From: Clostridiales bacterium
GTDB taxonomy: Bacteria; Bacillota; Clostridia; Lachnospirales; Lachnospiraceae
DNA: 19,514 nucleotides
Assembly: GCA_019416265.1 (NCBI GenBank)
Contig: DXXQ01000070.1
Location: forward strand, 1-19,514
Direction: 5' to 3'
Every line of letters starts with the position of its first letter. The first letter of the stretch is position 1. Below, one piece after another: positions 1 through 7,100 of this stretch. The notes under the pieces are model-generated. The model saw nothing but the letters and a program-made list of their open reading frames with translations. It had not been told where the DNA came from and did no database searches. The position numbers and the translations under genes were made by a program.

Positions 1-969
1 GAACACTGGTTTTTTCTTGGGAACGGGAAAAAATTTGACAGCGATGTGAAAGAACCGCTGGAGAGGGGGGACTTCTACTGGCCGTCTATGCCGGAACCTG
101 ATTTTAAAGATCTTTTCAGTGAACCGGAGCCATCAGAGGAATTTATGAATGACTGGCTGTGCCGGACATGCGAGATTATAGATAAATATGATCCAAAGAT
201 TTTGTATTTCGACTGGTGGATACAGCATCGTGCGGCAAAACCTTACTTAAAAAAACTGGCGGCATATTATTATAATCGTGCGGCGCAAAGAAACAGTGAG
301 GTTGTGATTTGTTATAAACACGATGCGTTTATGTTTGGAAGTGCGGTAGTTGATATTGAGAGAGGGCAGTTTGCGGATGCGAAGCCCTATTACTGGCAGA
401 CGGATACCTCTGTAGCGCTGAATTCATGGTGTTATACAAAAAATAATATATACAAGAAACCGGAAGAAATAGTCTGTGATCTTGTGGATATCGTGAGTAA
501 AAATGGAAATCTTCTTTTAAATATCGGGCCCAAAAAAGATGGAACCATACCGGAAGAGGATGCAGAGATATTGAAAGGTATCGGAAAATGGCTTGAGATC
601 AACGGAGAGGCAATCTATGGAAGCCGTGTGTGGCGCAAATCGGGGGAAGGGCCGACAAAAATCAGGGAAGGACAGTTTGCAGACGGCGACAGGAAGGAAT
701 TTACAAGCAAAGACATCCGCTATACGGTGAACGGCGGAAAACTGTATGCCTCCGTGCTCAAATGCAGCGAAGACGGGTGTTATATATTGGGTGAGCTTGG
801 AGAGCGGGTTGTATGGGAAAAAGATTATTTCCATGGAATCGTCAAAGATGTGACTGTGCTTGGCTTTGATGAAAAGCTGACCTGGAGAAGAGATAAGGAC
901 GGACTGCATATTCAGACTGAACATGTAAAAAGTACCTATCCTGTTGTGTTTAAGATCAAAATTGATTAA
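1..969 (+). CDS. Alpha-L-fucosidase, GH29 (5' end missing, cut by window edge)
   Basis: Retaining glycosidase that removes alpha-linked L-fucose from glycans such as mucin or milk oligosaccharides. The frame is open to base 1 and the residues before the first possible start (GTG at 46) already read EHWFFLGNGKKFDSDV, a conserved GH29 stretch, so the gene begins outside the window and about 323 residues are seen. ILYFDWWI holds the expected catalytic nucleophile Asp (codon at 211-213). The barrel ends with the family-typical block DIVSKNGNLLLNIGPKKDGTIP, here cited only in part (NLLLNIGP) near 505-535. The last ~100 residues, from about 660, look like the usual C-terminal beta-sandwich. No signal peptide can be judged because the N-terminus is missing. 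It converges on the microcompartment genes. The family call is strong; linkage specificity cannot be read from the sequence. Confidence 0.93.
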   Translation, partial: EHWFFLGNGKKFDSDVKEPLERGDFYWPSMPEPDFKDLFSEPEPSEEFMNDWLCRTCEIIDKYDPKILYFDWWIQHRAAKPYLKKLAAYYYNRAAQRNSEVVICYKHDAFMFGSAVVDIERGQFADAKPYYWQTDTSVALNSWCYTKNNIYKKPEEIVCDLVDIVSKNGNLLLNIGPKKDGTIPEEDAEILKGIGKWLEINGEAIYGSRVWRKSGEGPTKIREGQFADGDRKEFTSKDIRYTVNGGKLYASVLKCSEDGCYILGELGERVVWEKDYFHGIVKDVTVLGFDEKLTWRRDKDGLHIQTEHVKSTYPVVFKIKID

Positions 970-980
970 ATATCATATAG

Positions 981-1020
981 AATATCAGAGGACGGCTTAT
1001 GTAAGCGTTCCTCTGATATT
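981..1020. terminator. Hairpin between convergent genes, probable shared terminator
   Basis: A 12-bp perfect inverted repeat (AATATCAGAGGA at 981-992 and its complement at 1009-1020) with a second 4-bp stem inside (995-998 with 1003-1006). It begins 11 bases after the fucosidase stop and is followed by only TTTTC-like bases, so termination may be partial. The stop codon of the minus-strand GTPase gene (997-999) lies inside the loop, and one stem arm encodes that protein's C-terminal residues. On the minus strand no clear T-tract follows. Confidence 0.6.
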
Positions 1021-1539
1021 TTCAGGATATTCCACGCCTTCGGGCAGGGGATCCCATTCATTTAATCCGAGACTCTGTTTAAATTTCGCCTGTTCCAGAG
1101 TCAGCGGAGGAAGGTCTTCGTTCAGATAATCCATCAATTCCTGGATCCCTTCCCTTGTTTTGTTGTTTACCATAAAAATCCTCTCACATCCTGTGTTGAT
1201 CAGCCATTGGCGGACCATGGGAATGTTTGCGTGGGGAGAATCTACTTTGGTGATGATCCCGATGAGAGGACGGAGGATGAAAGCACGGGAGCAGGGGGCA
1301 AAAAGATTAAAAGGTTCGTCAGCCGCCTGAACGATGGCAACCACATCTGCCTCGAAAGAGAAGCAGGCAAGTCCTACGCTGAAATGCTTGGATTCCGCAT
1401 ATTCCCCGGGAGAGTCTATGGTATCGTCATTTGTATTTGTATACTGAGTCTTGATGTAGTGGAGTTCCTCGCCTTTAAGGGCCTGGGTAAGGGAAGTCTT
1501 TCCGGCTTCGCTCCGTCCCATTAAAAACATTTTTTTCAT
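997..1539 (-). CDS. EutP/PduV-family microcompartment-associated small GTPase
   Basis: P-loop GTPase of 180 residues. The G1 motif GRSEAGKT is at residues 8-15, the G3 motif DSPG at 42-45 and the G4 motif TKVD at 97-100. The DSPGEY sequence after a short N-terminal half is characteristic of the EutP/PduV family. In Salmonella, PduV associates with the propanediol microcompartment and has been linked to its positioning in the cell. About 35 residues at the C-terminus (LTLEQAKFKQS onward) extend beyond E. coli EutP as I remember it and show no motif I recognise. The ATG overlaps the stop of the upstream shell-protein gene as ATGA, and a GAGGTG ribosome site lies 7 bases before it, so the two genes are translationally coupled. 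Family assignment is firm; the cellular role is inferred. No microcompartment enzyme is present nearby. Confidence 0.88.
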   Translation of the reverse strand: MKKMFLMGRSEAGKTSLTQALKGEELHYIKTQYTNTNDDTIDSPGEYAESKHFSVGLACFSFEADVVAIVQAADEPFNLFAPCSRAFILRPLIGIITKVDSPHANIPMVRQWLINTGCERIFMVNNKTREGIQELMDYLNEDLPPLTLEQAKFKQSLGLNEWDPLPEGVEYPENIRGTLT

Positions 1540-1970
1540 CTTGTCACCTCGCAGGTCTTAAAACCAAGGGTTTCGTCAAAAAAGCGGACAACCTCCTCAA
1601 CGGCAGTTTCCACCTGGGAAAGACCGCCTGTGAGAATGAGAGAGCCGCAGAAACGGTCCATGAAACCAATATCTACGTGGGCGCTTTTCACTGCAACGTC
1701 AGCTGCCACCACAACAGCTTCCCATGGAGTAAAACGAATCAGACCGATAGTTTCACCGGTATGATCTTCTCCCTCGTGAACTCCGATATGGAGTCCGAGA
1801 TTCTGATAAATACAGGGTTCGGAAGGATTCAGGATATGAGCCAGGCAGACTTCTTTTCCCGGAACGCGCACACGGGTGAGACGAAGTTTTTTCCCTTTCA
1901 GGTTTTCATAATCATTGTGAAACAGCTTTTCCAACAGTTCTTCTCTCGTCATTTGCGTTGTTTGCGTCAT
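1536..1970 (-). CDS. BMC shell protein, circularly permuted EutS/PduU type, with N-terminal extension
   Basis: Protein of 144 residues. The core from VPGKEVCLAHIL through ETIGLIRFTPWEAVVVAAD, HVDIGFMDRF, GSLILTG and the C-terminal FKTCEVTR aligns by eye with EutS/PduU, whose BMC fold is circularly permuted and whose hexamers carry an extra beta-barrel. Compared with those ~111-116 residue proteins it has about 25-30 additional N-terminal residues, including TREELLEKLF, which may form an amphipathic helix, and an insert after the LGL segment (HIGVHEGEDHTG). An AGGAAG ribosome site sits 7 bases before the ATG and overlaps the stop of the preceding gene. It is the middle gene of the operon, between the other shell protein and the GTPase. 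Shell role is firm by family; which compartment it serves is unknown. Confidence 0.9.
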   Translation of the reverse strand: MTQTTQMTREELLEKLFHNDYENLKGKKLRLTRVRVPGKEVCLAHILNPSEPCIYQNLGLHIGVHEGEDHTGETIGLIRFTPWEAVVVAADVAVKSAHVDIGFMDRFCGSLILTGGLSQVETAVEEVVRFFDETLGFKTCEVTR

Positions 1971-1981
1971 ATCAGCACTTC

Positions 1982-2347
1982 CTATCTCTTTGTAATATTG
2001 CAGACTACATAGCCAAGGGAATCACGGAAATAGTCAACGACCTCTGTCATTGCAGACATTACATCAGAAATTTCACCTGTGATGATCAGAGTTCCTGTAA
2101 AACGGTCTGCGAATCCAAGATAAACATTTCCGCTTTTTACAGCGATATCGGATGCGATAACTGCGGATTCCGGAGGAGTCATGTTCATGATTCCGATTGC
2201 GGATGAACGGTAATCAAGCTGTGGGTTTAAGCCAAGCTTCTGATAAATGATCGGAGCCGGGCCGCCCATTACATGGGCAAAGGTGATTTCCTTTCCTGCT
2301 ACGGTTTCCTGTACGATTCTAATCTGTTCTACATTCTCATTTGCCAT
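1982..2347 (-). CDS. BMC shell protein, circularly permuted PduU/EutS type
   Basis: Protein of 121 residues starting MANENVEQIR. An earlier ATG at 2401 is in frame, but the ATG at 2345-2347 has an AGAGAGGGAC ribosome site about 8 bases upstream and gives a length close to PduU. Family features are VAGKEITFAHV, SSAIGIMNMTPPESAVIASD, YLGFADRFTGTLIITG and the C-terminal YVVCNITKR, where PduU ends in CSITRT. It is clearly a paralogue of the next gene (same fold and motifs) but well diverged, so the pair could form different hexamers or mixed ones. It is the first gene of the three-gene operon, with a good promoter upstream. No BMC-P or BMC-T shell protein, enzyme or encapsulation-peptide gene is seen next to it. 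Confidence 0.9.
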   Translation of the reverse strand: MANENVEQIRIVQETVAGKEITFAHVMGGPAPIIYQKLGLNPQLDYRSSAIGIMNMTPPESAVIASDIAVKSGNVYLGFADRFTGTLIITGEISDVMSAMTEVVDYFRDSLGYVVCNITKR

Positions 2348-2423
2348 TGAAATGTCCCTCTCTTTCAGAAATTCTATTCGATCAAGCTTTTGGCTCTGCA
2401 AAAAGCAAGCTATTCTACATTAA

Positions 2424-2452
2424 ATTATACTATCCGGAAATAAGGGGGTCAA
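2424..2452 (-). promoter_or_regulatory. Promoter of the BMC mini-operon
   Basis: On the minus strand TTGACC (2452-2447) and TATAAT (2429-2424) are separated by exactly 17 bases, nearly consensus for the housekeeping sigma factor. The expected transcript start is near 2417, giving a leader of about 70 bases before the ATG at 2347. I saw no obvious operator or catabolite-repression site overlapping it. Confidence 0.75.
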
Positions 2453-2524
2453 GTTGAAAAAAATCCTTTAAATAGTAAAATTCTTTGTCTTTTTTAATAA
2501 GTGGAAAACATTTTCAGAAATGGA

Positions 2525-2552
2525 TTGCTGTTTTTGGAGAGAGGCGTATAAT
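2525..2552 (+). promoter_or_regulatory. Probable promoter of the DUF624 gene
   Basis: TTGCTG (2525-2530), a 16-base spacer and a perfect TATAAT (2547-2552) lie just ahead of an AGAGGAG ribosome site. A second possibility is TTGAAA (2454-2459) with TAAAAT (2476-2481). The promoter is divergent from the BMC operon promoter, so this ~240-base gap serves both directions. Confidence 0.5.
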
Positions 2553-2588
2553 GGAGTCTATATCACAAAAAAGAGGAGAAAGAAACAC

Positions 2589-3170
2589 ATGAAAAAACAG
2601 GGAAATTTGCTTATGAAGCTGACAGACCTCGTAGGGCTTACTTTTTTATGGGTGATCGGCTGTATTCCGATTGTGACGATTTTTACTTCGACAGCGGCAA
2701 TGTATCACACGGTAGTTACCTGTGTCCGGGGAGGAAAGGCCGGGATCACGGCAGAATTTAAGGCAGCTTATCTCAGAAATCTGAAACAGGGAATTCTTCT
2801 GACCCTTTTATACGGAGCTGCAGGAGGATTTCTCGGAGCCGGAAATTATTTCGTGTTTGGGGTAAATGAGACACAGAGCAGCGAGATGATGATCCTTGCC
2901 ATCAGCACCATTATTGTGACAATGCTGTACATTCTTAATATTCTCTGGCTGATTCCTGTGCTGGCCAAAGCATCAGGAAAATTCAACGAAATTATGAAGC
3001 TTACCTACACAGCGGCAACTAAGAACATCGGGAAAGGTCTTCTGATGCTCTGGATCGTTTTTGCAGTGGCAGTGGGAATCCGTATTTTCCTTCCGCTTGC
3101 AGTGATTCTTCCGGCAGCAGCGGCAATGTGGAATTCCTATCTGGCAGAGCCTGCATTAGAACATATTTAA
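2589..3170 (+). CDS. YesL-type (DUF624) integral membrane protein
   Basis: Small membrane protein of 193 residues, start MKKQGNLLMK. The frame is open from 2520, but the ATG at 2589 follows AGAGGAG by about 10 bases and matches the family N-terminus. Hydrophobic segments lie at about residues 15-40, 68-90, 100-126 and 148-185, giving four to five membrane spans. The opening MKLTDLVGLTFLWVIGCIPI is typical of YesL/DUF624 proteins, which have no established biochemical function but often sit beside carbohydrate ABC transporter genes in Firmicutes. Here no transporter is adjacent; malQ lies downstream behind a hairpin. A role in carbohydrate uptake or sensing is inference only. Confidence 0.8.
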   Translation: MKKQGNLLMKLTDLVGLTFLWVIGCIPIVTIFTSTAAMYHTVVTCVRGGKAGITAEFKAAYLRNLKQGILLTLLYGAAGGFLGAGNYFVFGVNETQSSEMMILAISTIIVTMLYILNILWLIPVLAKASGKFNEIMKLTYTAATKNIGKGLLMLWIVFAVAVGIRIFLPLAVILPAAAAMWNSYLAEPALEHI

Positions 3171-3206
3171 AACAGAGTGAAAAATTGTGATTGACATTCA
3201 TACGTT

Positions 3207-3264
3207 AATGTGACAAACTAACCTTATTAAGTTTAGAAGGAAGGGAAGTTTGTCACATTTTTTT
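3207..3264 (+). terminator. Strong hairpin with T-tract between DUF624 gene and malQ
   Basis: Perfect 13-bp inverted repeat (AATGTGACAAACT at 3207-3219, complement at 3247-3259) running into seven Ts (3258-3264). The 27-base loop contains a smaller CCTT/AAGG stem and a purine-rich stretch AGAAGGAAGGGAAG that resembles a ribosome site. The position fits a terminator for the DUF624 gene. A TTGACA hexamer at 3191-3196 lies just upstream with no convincing -10 at the right distance, so a regulated leader for malQ is possible but not shown. Confidence 0.75.
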
Positions 3265-3321
3265 GTAAAGGAAAGCATTCTGAGAGAAGCTACGAAGGAT
3301 GTGGCAGCAAAGGTAGATTAT

Positions 3322-4890
3322 ATGACAAAGAAAAGACAGTGCGGTGTGCTGCTTCCGATCAGCAGCCTTCCGTCCAAATATGGAATCGGATGTTTTGACA
3401 AATGCGCGTATGAATTTGTAGATGCTTTAAAAGCGGCTGGACAGAGCTGCTGGCAGATTCTTCCCCTGGGGCCTACAAGCTACGGGGATTCCCCTTATCA
3501 GTCCTTTTCCACATTTGCGGGAAATCCCTATTTTATCAGTCTTGACGCCCTCATTGAAGAAGGAGTTCTCACGAAAAAAGAATGCGAGGCTGTGGATTTC
3601 GGAAAAGATGAGACAAGCATTGACTACGCGAAGCTTTACAAAGGACGCAGCAAGCTTCTGAGAAAAGCCTATGAACGCAGCGACATCAGCAAAAATGAGG
3701 AATTCTGCAGATTCCAGCAGGAGCAGGGCTATTGGCTGAAGGATTACGCTCTTTTTATGGCTGTAAAATCCCGTTTTGACGGTGCGCCCTGGAGCGAATG
3801 GGCGGAGGATATCCGTCTGCGCTGGCAGTTTGCCTTGGATTATTACAGAGAACAGTGCTATTTCGATATAGAGTTCCAGGAGTATGTACAGTTTAAATTT
3901 TATGAACAGTGGGGAAAATTAAAAGCCTACGCAAATGAGAACGGAATCCGGATCATTGGAGATATTCCCATTTATGTGGCAATGGACAGTGCAGATACCT
4001 GGGCGAGTCCATGGCTCTTTAAAATTGACGAGAATAACCAGCCCACACAGGTGGCAGGATGCCCTCCGGACGGATTTTCCGCCACAGGACAGCTCTGGGG
4101 AAATCCTCTGTACAACTGGGAAGTACATAAGCAGTCCGGCTTCGAGTGGTGGATTCGCCGGATCCGTCACTGCTTTGCCATGTACGACATTGTCAGGATC
4201 GACCATTTCCGCGGTTTTGACGAATATTACGCAATTCCTTTCGGAGATAAGACAGCGGAGAACGGATGGTGGGAAAAAGGCCCGGGCATGGATCTTTTCA
4301 ATGCCATTAAAAACCGCCTGGGAGAAAAAGATATTATTGCGGAAGATCTGGGCTTTATGACAGATACGGTAGTGAAGCTGGTGGAGGACAGCGGATATCC
4401 GAATATGAAAGTGATCGAGTTTGCTTTTGATGAGCGTGATACCGGAAACAGCAGCGACTATCTGCCCCATAATTACCCCAACAACTGTGTGGTATATACA
4501 GGAACTCACGACAACGAAACCCTGTCAGGATGGTTTAAGGATATTACGCCAAAGGAGAGAAGAATGGTACGTCAGTATCTGAACAACTTCCATGCCAATG
4601 ACGATGAGATCTATAAAGATATTATCTGCCTGGTTATGAGCAGTGTGGCGTCTCTTTGCGTAATTCCCATGCAGGATTACCTGGGACTTGACAATTCTGC
4701 CCGCATCAACCAGCCGTCCACTCTGGGCAAAAACTGGAAATGGCGTCTGAAGGAAGGACAGTTCGACAGCCGGATCCGGAAGGAAATGAGAGAGCTTGCA
4801 GTGAGATACGGAAGATGCGAGGCTGTATATGAGGCGGAAGAGGAAACGGAAGCCGCAAAGAATGATAAAAAAGCCGGGGAGAAGGAATGA
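3322..4890 (+). CDS. malQ: 4-alpha-glucanotransferase (amylomaltase, GH77)
   Basis: Transfers alpha-1,4-glucan segments between maltodextrins, releasing glucose, in cytoplasmic maltodextrin or glycogen metabolism. 522 residues from MTKKRQCGVL, which matches the usual family N-terminus (GVLLPISSLPS...YGIG). An in-frame TTG at 3250 would add 24 residues and is less likely. The GH77 catalytic triad is visible: nucleophile Asp294 in VRIDHFRG, acid/base Glu341 in IAEDLG and Asp397 in GTHDNET. Loop motifs QLWGNPLYNW and the C-terminal LGKNWKWR are conserved. The last ~20 residues are a charged Glu/Lys tail, unusual in composition but at a variable end. The ribosome site (AAAGG, 8-9 bases before ATG) is weak. 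The stop lies one base before the next start, so translation of the transporter is probably coupled. Confidence 0.96.
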   Translation: MTKKRQCGVLLPISSLPSKYGIGCFDKCAYEFVDALKAAGQSCWQILPLGPTSYGDSPYQSFSTFAGNPYFISLDALIEEGVLTKKECEAVDFGKDETSIDYAKLYKGRSKLLRKAYERSDISKNEEFCRFQQEQGYWLKDYALFMAVKSRFDGAPWSEWAEDIRLRWQFALDYYREQCYFDIEFQEYVQFKFYEQWGKLKAYANENGIRIIGDIPIYVAMDSADTWASPWLFKIDENNQPTQVAGCPPDGFSATGQLWGNPLYNWEVHKQSGFEWWIRRIRHCFAMYDIVRIDHFRGFDEYYAIPFGDKTAENGWWEKGPGMDLFNAIKNRLGEKDIIAEDLGFMTDTVVKLVEDSGYPNMKVIEFAFDERDTGNSSDYLPHNYPNNCVVYTGTHDNETLSGWFKDITPKERRMVRQYLNNFHANDDEIYKDIICLVMSSVASLCVIPMQDYLGLDNSARINQPSTLGKNWKWRLKEGQFDSRIRKEMRELAVRYGRCEAVYEAEEETEAAKNDKKAGEKE

Positions 4891-4891
4891 T

Positions 4892-6235
4892 ATGGAAATA
4901 AAAACAAATGAAAAAAGAGATTCCTTCCGGTCACACTGGGGCTTTGTCATAGCCTGTATCGGTTCTGCTGTGGGAATGGGAAATATCTGGATGTTTCCCA
5001 CAAGAGTGTCGAAATACGGAGGAGGCTCCTTCCTGATTCCTTACTTCATTTTTGTTATCCTTATCGGTTACTCGGGAGTGATCGGAGAGATGGCGTTCGG
5101 CAGGGCCGTACATTCCGGGCCTGTAGGAGCCTTTGGGGCAGCCTGTGCCTCAAGGGGGGAAAAGTGGCGTAAAACAGGAGAACTTCTCGGCTGTATCCCC
5201 ATGTTCGGGGCGCTTGCTCTTGCTATCGGCTATTCGGTAGTTGTAGGCTGGATCATTAAGTATATGGTAGGAACCTTTACAGGGGCGACGCTTGCGCCGG
5301 AAGATGTAGAGGGATTTGGCCAGGCGTTTGGTTCCATGGCCTCGGCCTACGGAAACAACGGATGGCAGATCGTGGCTCTGGCAGCCTGCTTTGTCATTAT
5401 GGCATTCGGAATTTCATCGGGAGTGGAAAAGGCGGCAAAGGTTATGATGCCTCTGTTTTTCTTCATGTTTCTCGGACTGGCGGTATATCTTGTTTTTCAG
5501 CCGGGAGCGATGGAAGGCTATAAATATATTTTCCGCATTGAGAAATCCGCGATCCTGAATCCCATGACCTGGGTATATGCCCTTGGACAGGCATTCTTTT
5601 CCCTGTCTCTTGCGGGAAACGGAACGATCATCTATGGTTCTTACTTAAAAGAAGATGCGGATATTGTGGATTCTGCGAAAAAAGTTGCATTTTTTGATAC
5701 AACAGCAGCGATTCTTGCAGCCCTTGTGATCATTCCGGCAATGGCTACAGCGGGACAGGAGCTTACAAGCGGCGGTCCCGGACTGATGTTCGTCTTTATC
5801 CCTCATATTTTTAAAGGAATTCCCGGCGGCAGTATTCTGGCAGTTATTTTCTTTATTGCAGTATTTTTTGCAGGAATCACTTCCCTTGTGAATCTGTTTG
5901 AGGCGCCGATCTCCACCCTTCAGGATTATTTCCACCTGAAACGTCCCATGGCAGTGGGGATCATTGCGGCCATCGGCGGAATCGTCAGCATTATGATTCA
6001 GGGAATCGTTTCCCAGTGGATGGACTTCGTTTCTATTTATATCTGCCCCCTGGGTGCAGGCATGGCGGGAATTATGTTCTTCTGGATTTTCAAAAACGGA
6101 GCAGCCCGGAAAGCGATCCAGACAGGACGGAGCAAACAGATTGGCAAATGGCTGGAGCCTGTGACAAAATATGTATTTTGCGGGCTGACGGTGCTTGTCT
6201 TTATTCTGGGAATTATTTTTCACGGAATCGGGTGA
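4892..6235 (+). CDS. Sodium-dependent amino-acid symporter, NSS/SNF family (LeuT/MhsT-like)
   Basis: 447-residue membrane transporter starting MEIKTNEKRD. The open frame extends upstream inside malQ, but the ATG at 4892 follows GGAGAAGGA at good spacing. TM1 carries GSAVGMGN (residues 24-31), the sodium and substrate site of NSS proteins, with Ser where LeuT has Asn21 and with Asn27 retained. TM6 has GQAFFSLSLAGNG (232-244), the unwound substrate segment, and TM8 has AGITS (327-331) of the Na2 site. Length and hydrophobicity suggest 11 membrane helices as in MhsT and Tyt1. By hand alignment the LeuT Glu290 position is Ala, with an Asp (269) one helical turn earlier. The substrate is probably an amino acid but cannot be told. 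It is apparently co-transcribed with malQ and proC. Confidence 0.92.
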   Translation: MEIKTNEKRDSFRSHWGFVIACIGSAVGMGNIWMFPTRVSKYGGGSFLIPYFIFVILIGYSGVIGEMAFGRAVHSGPVGAFGAACASRGEKWRKTGELLGCIPMFGALALAIGYSVVVGWIIKYMVGTFTGATLAPEDVEGFGQAFGSMASAYGNNGWQIVALAACFVIMAFGISSGVEKAAKVMMPLFFFMFLGLAVYLVFQPGAMEGYKYIFRIEKSAILNPMTWVYALGQAFFSLSLAGNGTIIYGSYLKEDADIVDSAKKVAFFDTTAAILAALVIIPAMATAGQELTSGGPGLMFVFIPHIFKGIPGGSILAVIFFIAVFFAGITSLVNLFEAPISTLQDYFHLKRPMAVGIIAAIGGIVSIMIQGIVSQWMDFVSIYICPLGAGMAGIMFFWIFKNGAARKAIQTGRSKQIGKWLEPVTKYVFCGLTVLVFILGIIFHGIG

Positions 6236-6292
6236 GTCTGATACAGGATTTGTAAGGACCCTTTGAAAGCAAACAGACAGGAGAATGGAGAA

Positions 6293-7090
6293 ATGATGAA
6301 AATAGGATTTATCGGATGCGGAAATATGGCTTCTGCCATGATTGGCGGAATGTTGAAAAAAGGACTTTACAGCAAAGAGGAAATTATTGTCTCAAACCTC
6401 ACGGAAGCGGGAAGCAGACGCAGCCGCGAGAAGCTGGGGGTTGTGACAACTCTTGACAATAAAGAAGTGGTAAAAAGTGCAAAGATTGTTTTCCTTGCAG
6501 TGAAGCCTCAGTTTTATGAGGAGGTTCTGGAGGAAGTAAAGGCGGAATTTACATCAGAGCATATTCTGGTGGGAATTGCCCCTGGAAAAACCCTGACATG
6601 GCTGGAGGAAAAATGCGGACAGCCCATGAAGACAGTGCGTATGATGCCGAACACCCCGGCTCAGGTAGGAGAGGGAATGACAGGTGTCTGTGCCAACGAG
6701 AAAGTAACGGAAGACGAATTAAAGCTGATGTGTGAGATCACAGACAGCTTTGGCCGTACAGAGGTGGTTCCGGAGCGTATGATGGAAGCTTTAAGCGCAG
6801 TAAGCGGATGCTCACCGGCTTATGTATATATGTTTATTGAAGCGATGGCAGATGCTGCAGTTGCCCAGGGAATGCCCAGAAAGCAGGCATATGCCCTTGC
6901 ATCCCAGGCAGTGCTGGGAAGCGCCAAGATGGTGCTGGAGACAGGGCTTCATCCTGGAGAATTAAAAGATATGGTATGTTCTCCGGCAGGAAGCACCATT
7001 CAGGGTGTGCGCACTCTGGAAGCAAAAGGTTTCCGCAGCGCTGTGTTTGAAGCGCTCACAGCAGCTGCAGAAAAAGGAAAAACACTTTAA
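6293..7090 (+). CDS. proC: Pyrroline-5-carboxylate reductase
   Basis: Last step of proline synthesis: reduces pyrroline-5-carboxylate with NAD(P)H in the cytoplasm. 265 residues from MMKIGFIGCGNMASAM, a Rossmann nucleotide-binding start with the family GxGNMA pattern. RMMPNTPAQVGEG and the C-terminal signature VCSPAGSTIQGVRTLE (residue ~235 on) are diagnostic. A TTG at 6263 keeps the frame open, but the ATG at 6293 (or the next codon, 6296) follows AGGAG and gives the normal length. It lies 57 bases after the NSS symporter with no terminator seen, so probably the last gene of the malQ unit. It converges with the CYTH gene 10 bases downstream. Confidence 0.96.
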   Translation: MMKIGFIGCGNMASAMIGGMLKKGLYSKEEIIVSNLTEAGSRRSREKLGVVTTLDNKEVVKSAKIVFLAVKPQFYEEVLEEVKAEFTSEHILVGIAPGKTLTWLEEKCGQPMKTVRMMPNTPAQVGEGMTGVCANEKVTEDELKLMCEITDSFGRTEVVPERMMEALSAVSGCSPAYVYMFIEAMADAAVAQGMPRKQAYALASQAVLGSAKMVLETGLHPGELKDMVCSPAGSTIQGVRTLEAKGFRSAVFEALTAAAEKGKTL

Positions 7091-7100
7091 GACCGGAAAG

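Noticed and set aside
5645..6223. Minus-strand frame rich in Cys, His and Asn opposite the NSS symporter
   Set aside because: The composition arises from reading hydrophobic codons backwards. The plus-strand transporter is certain.
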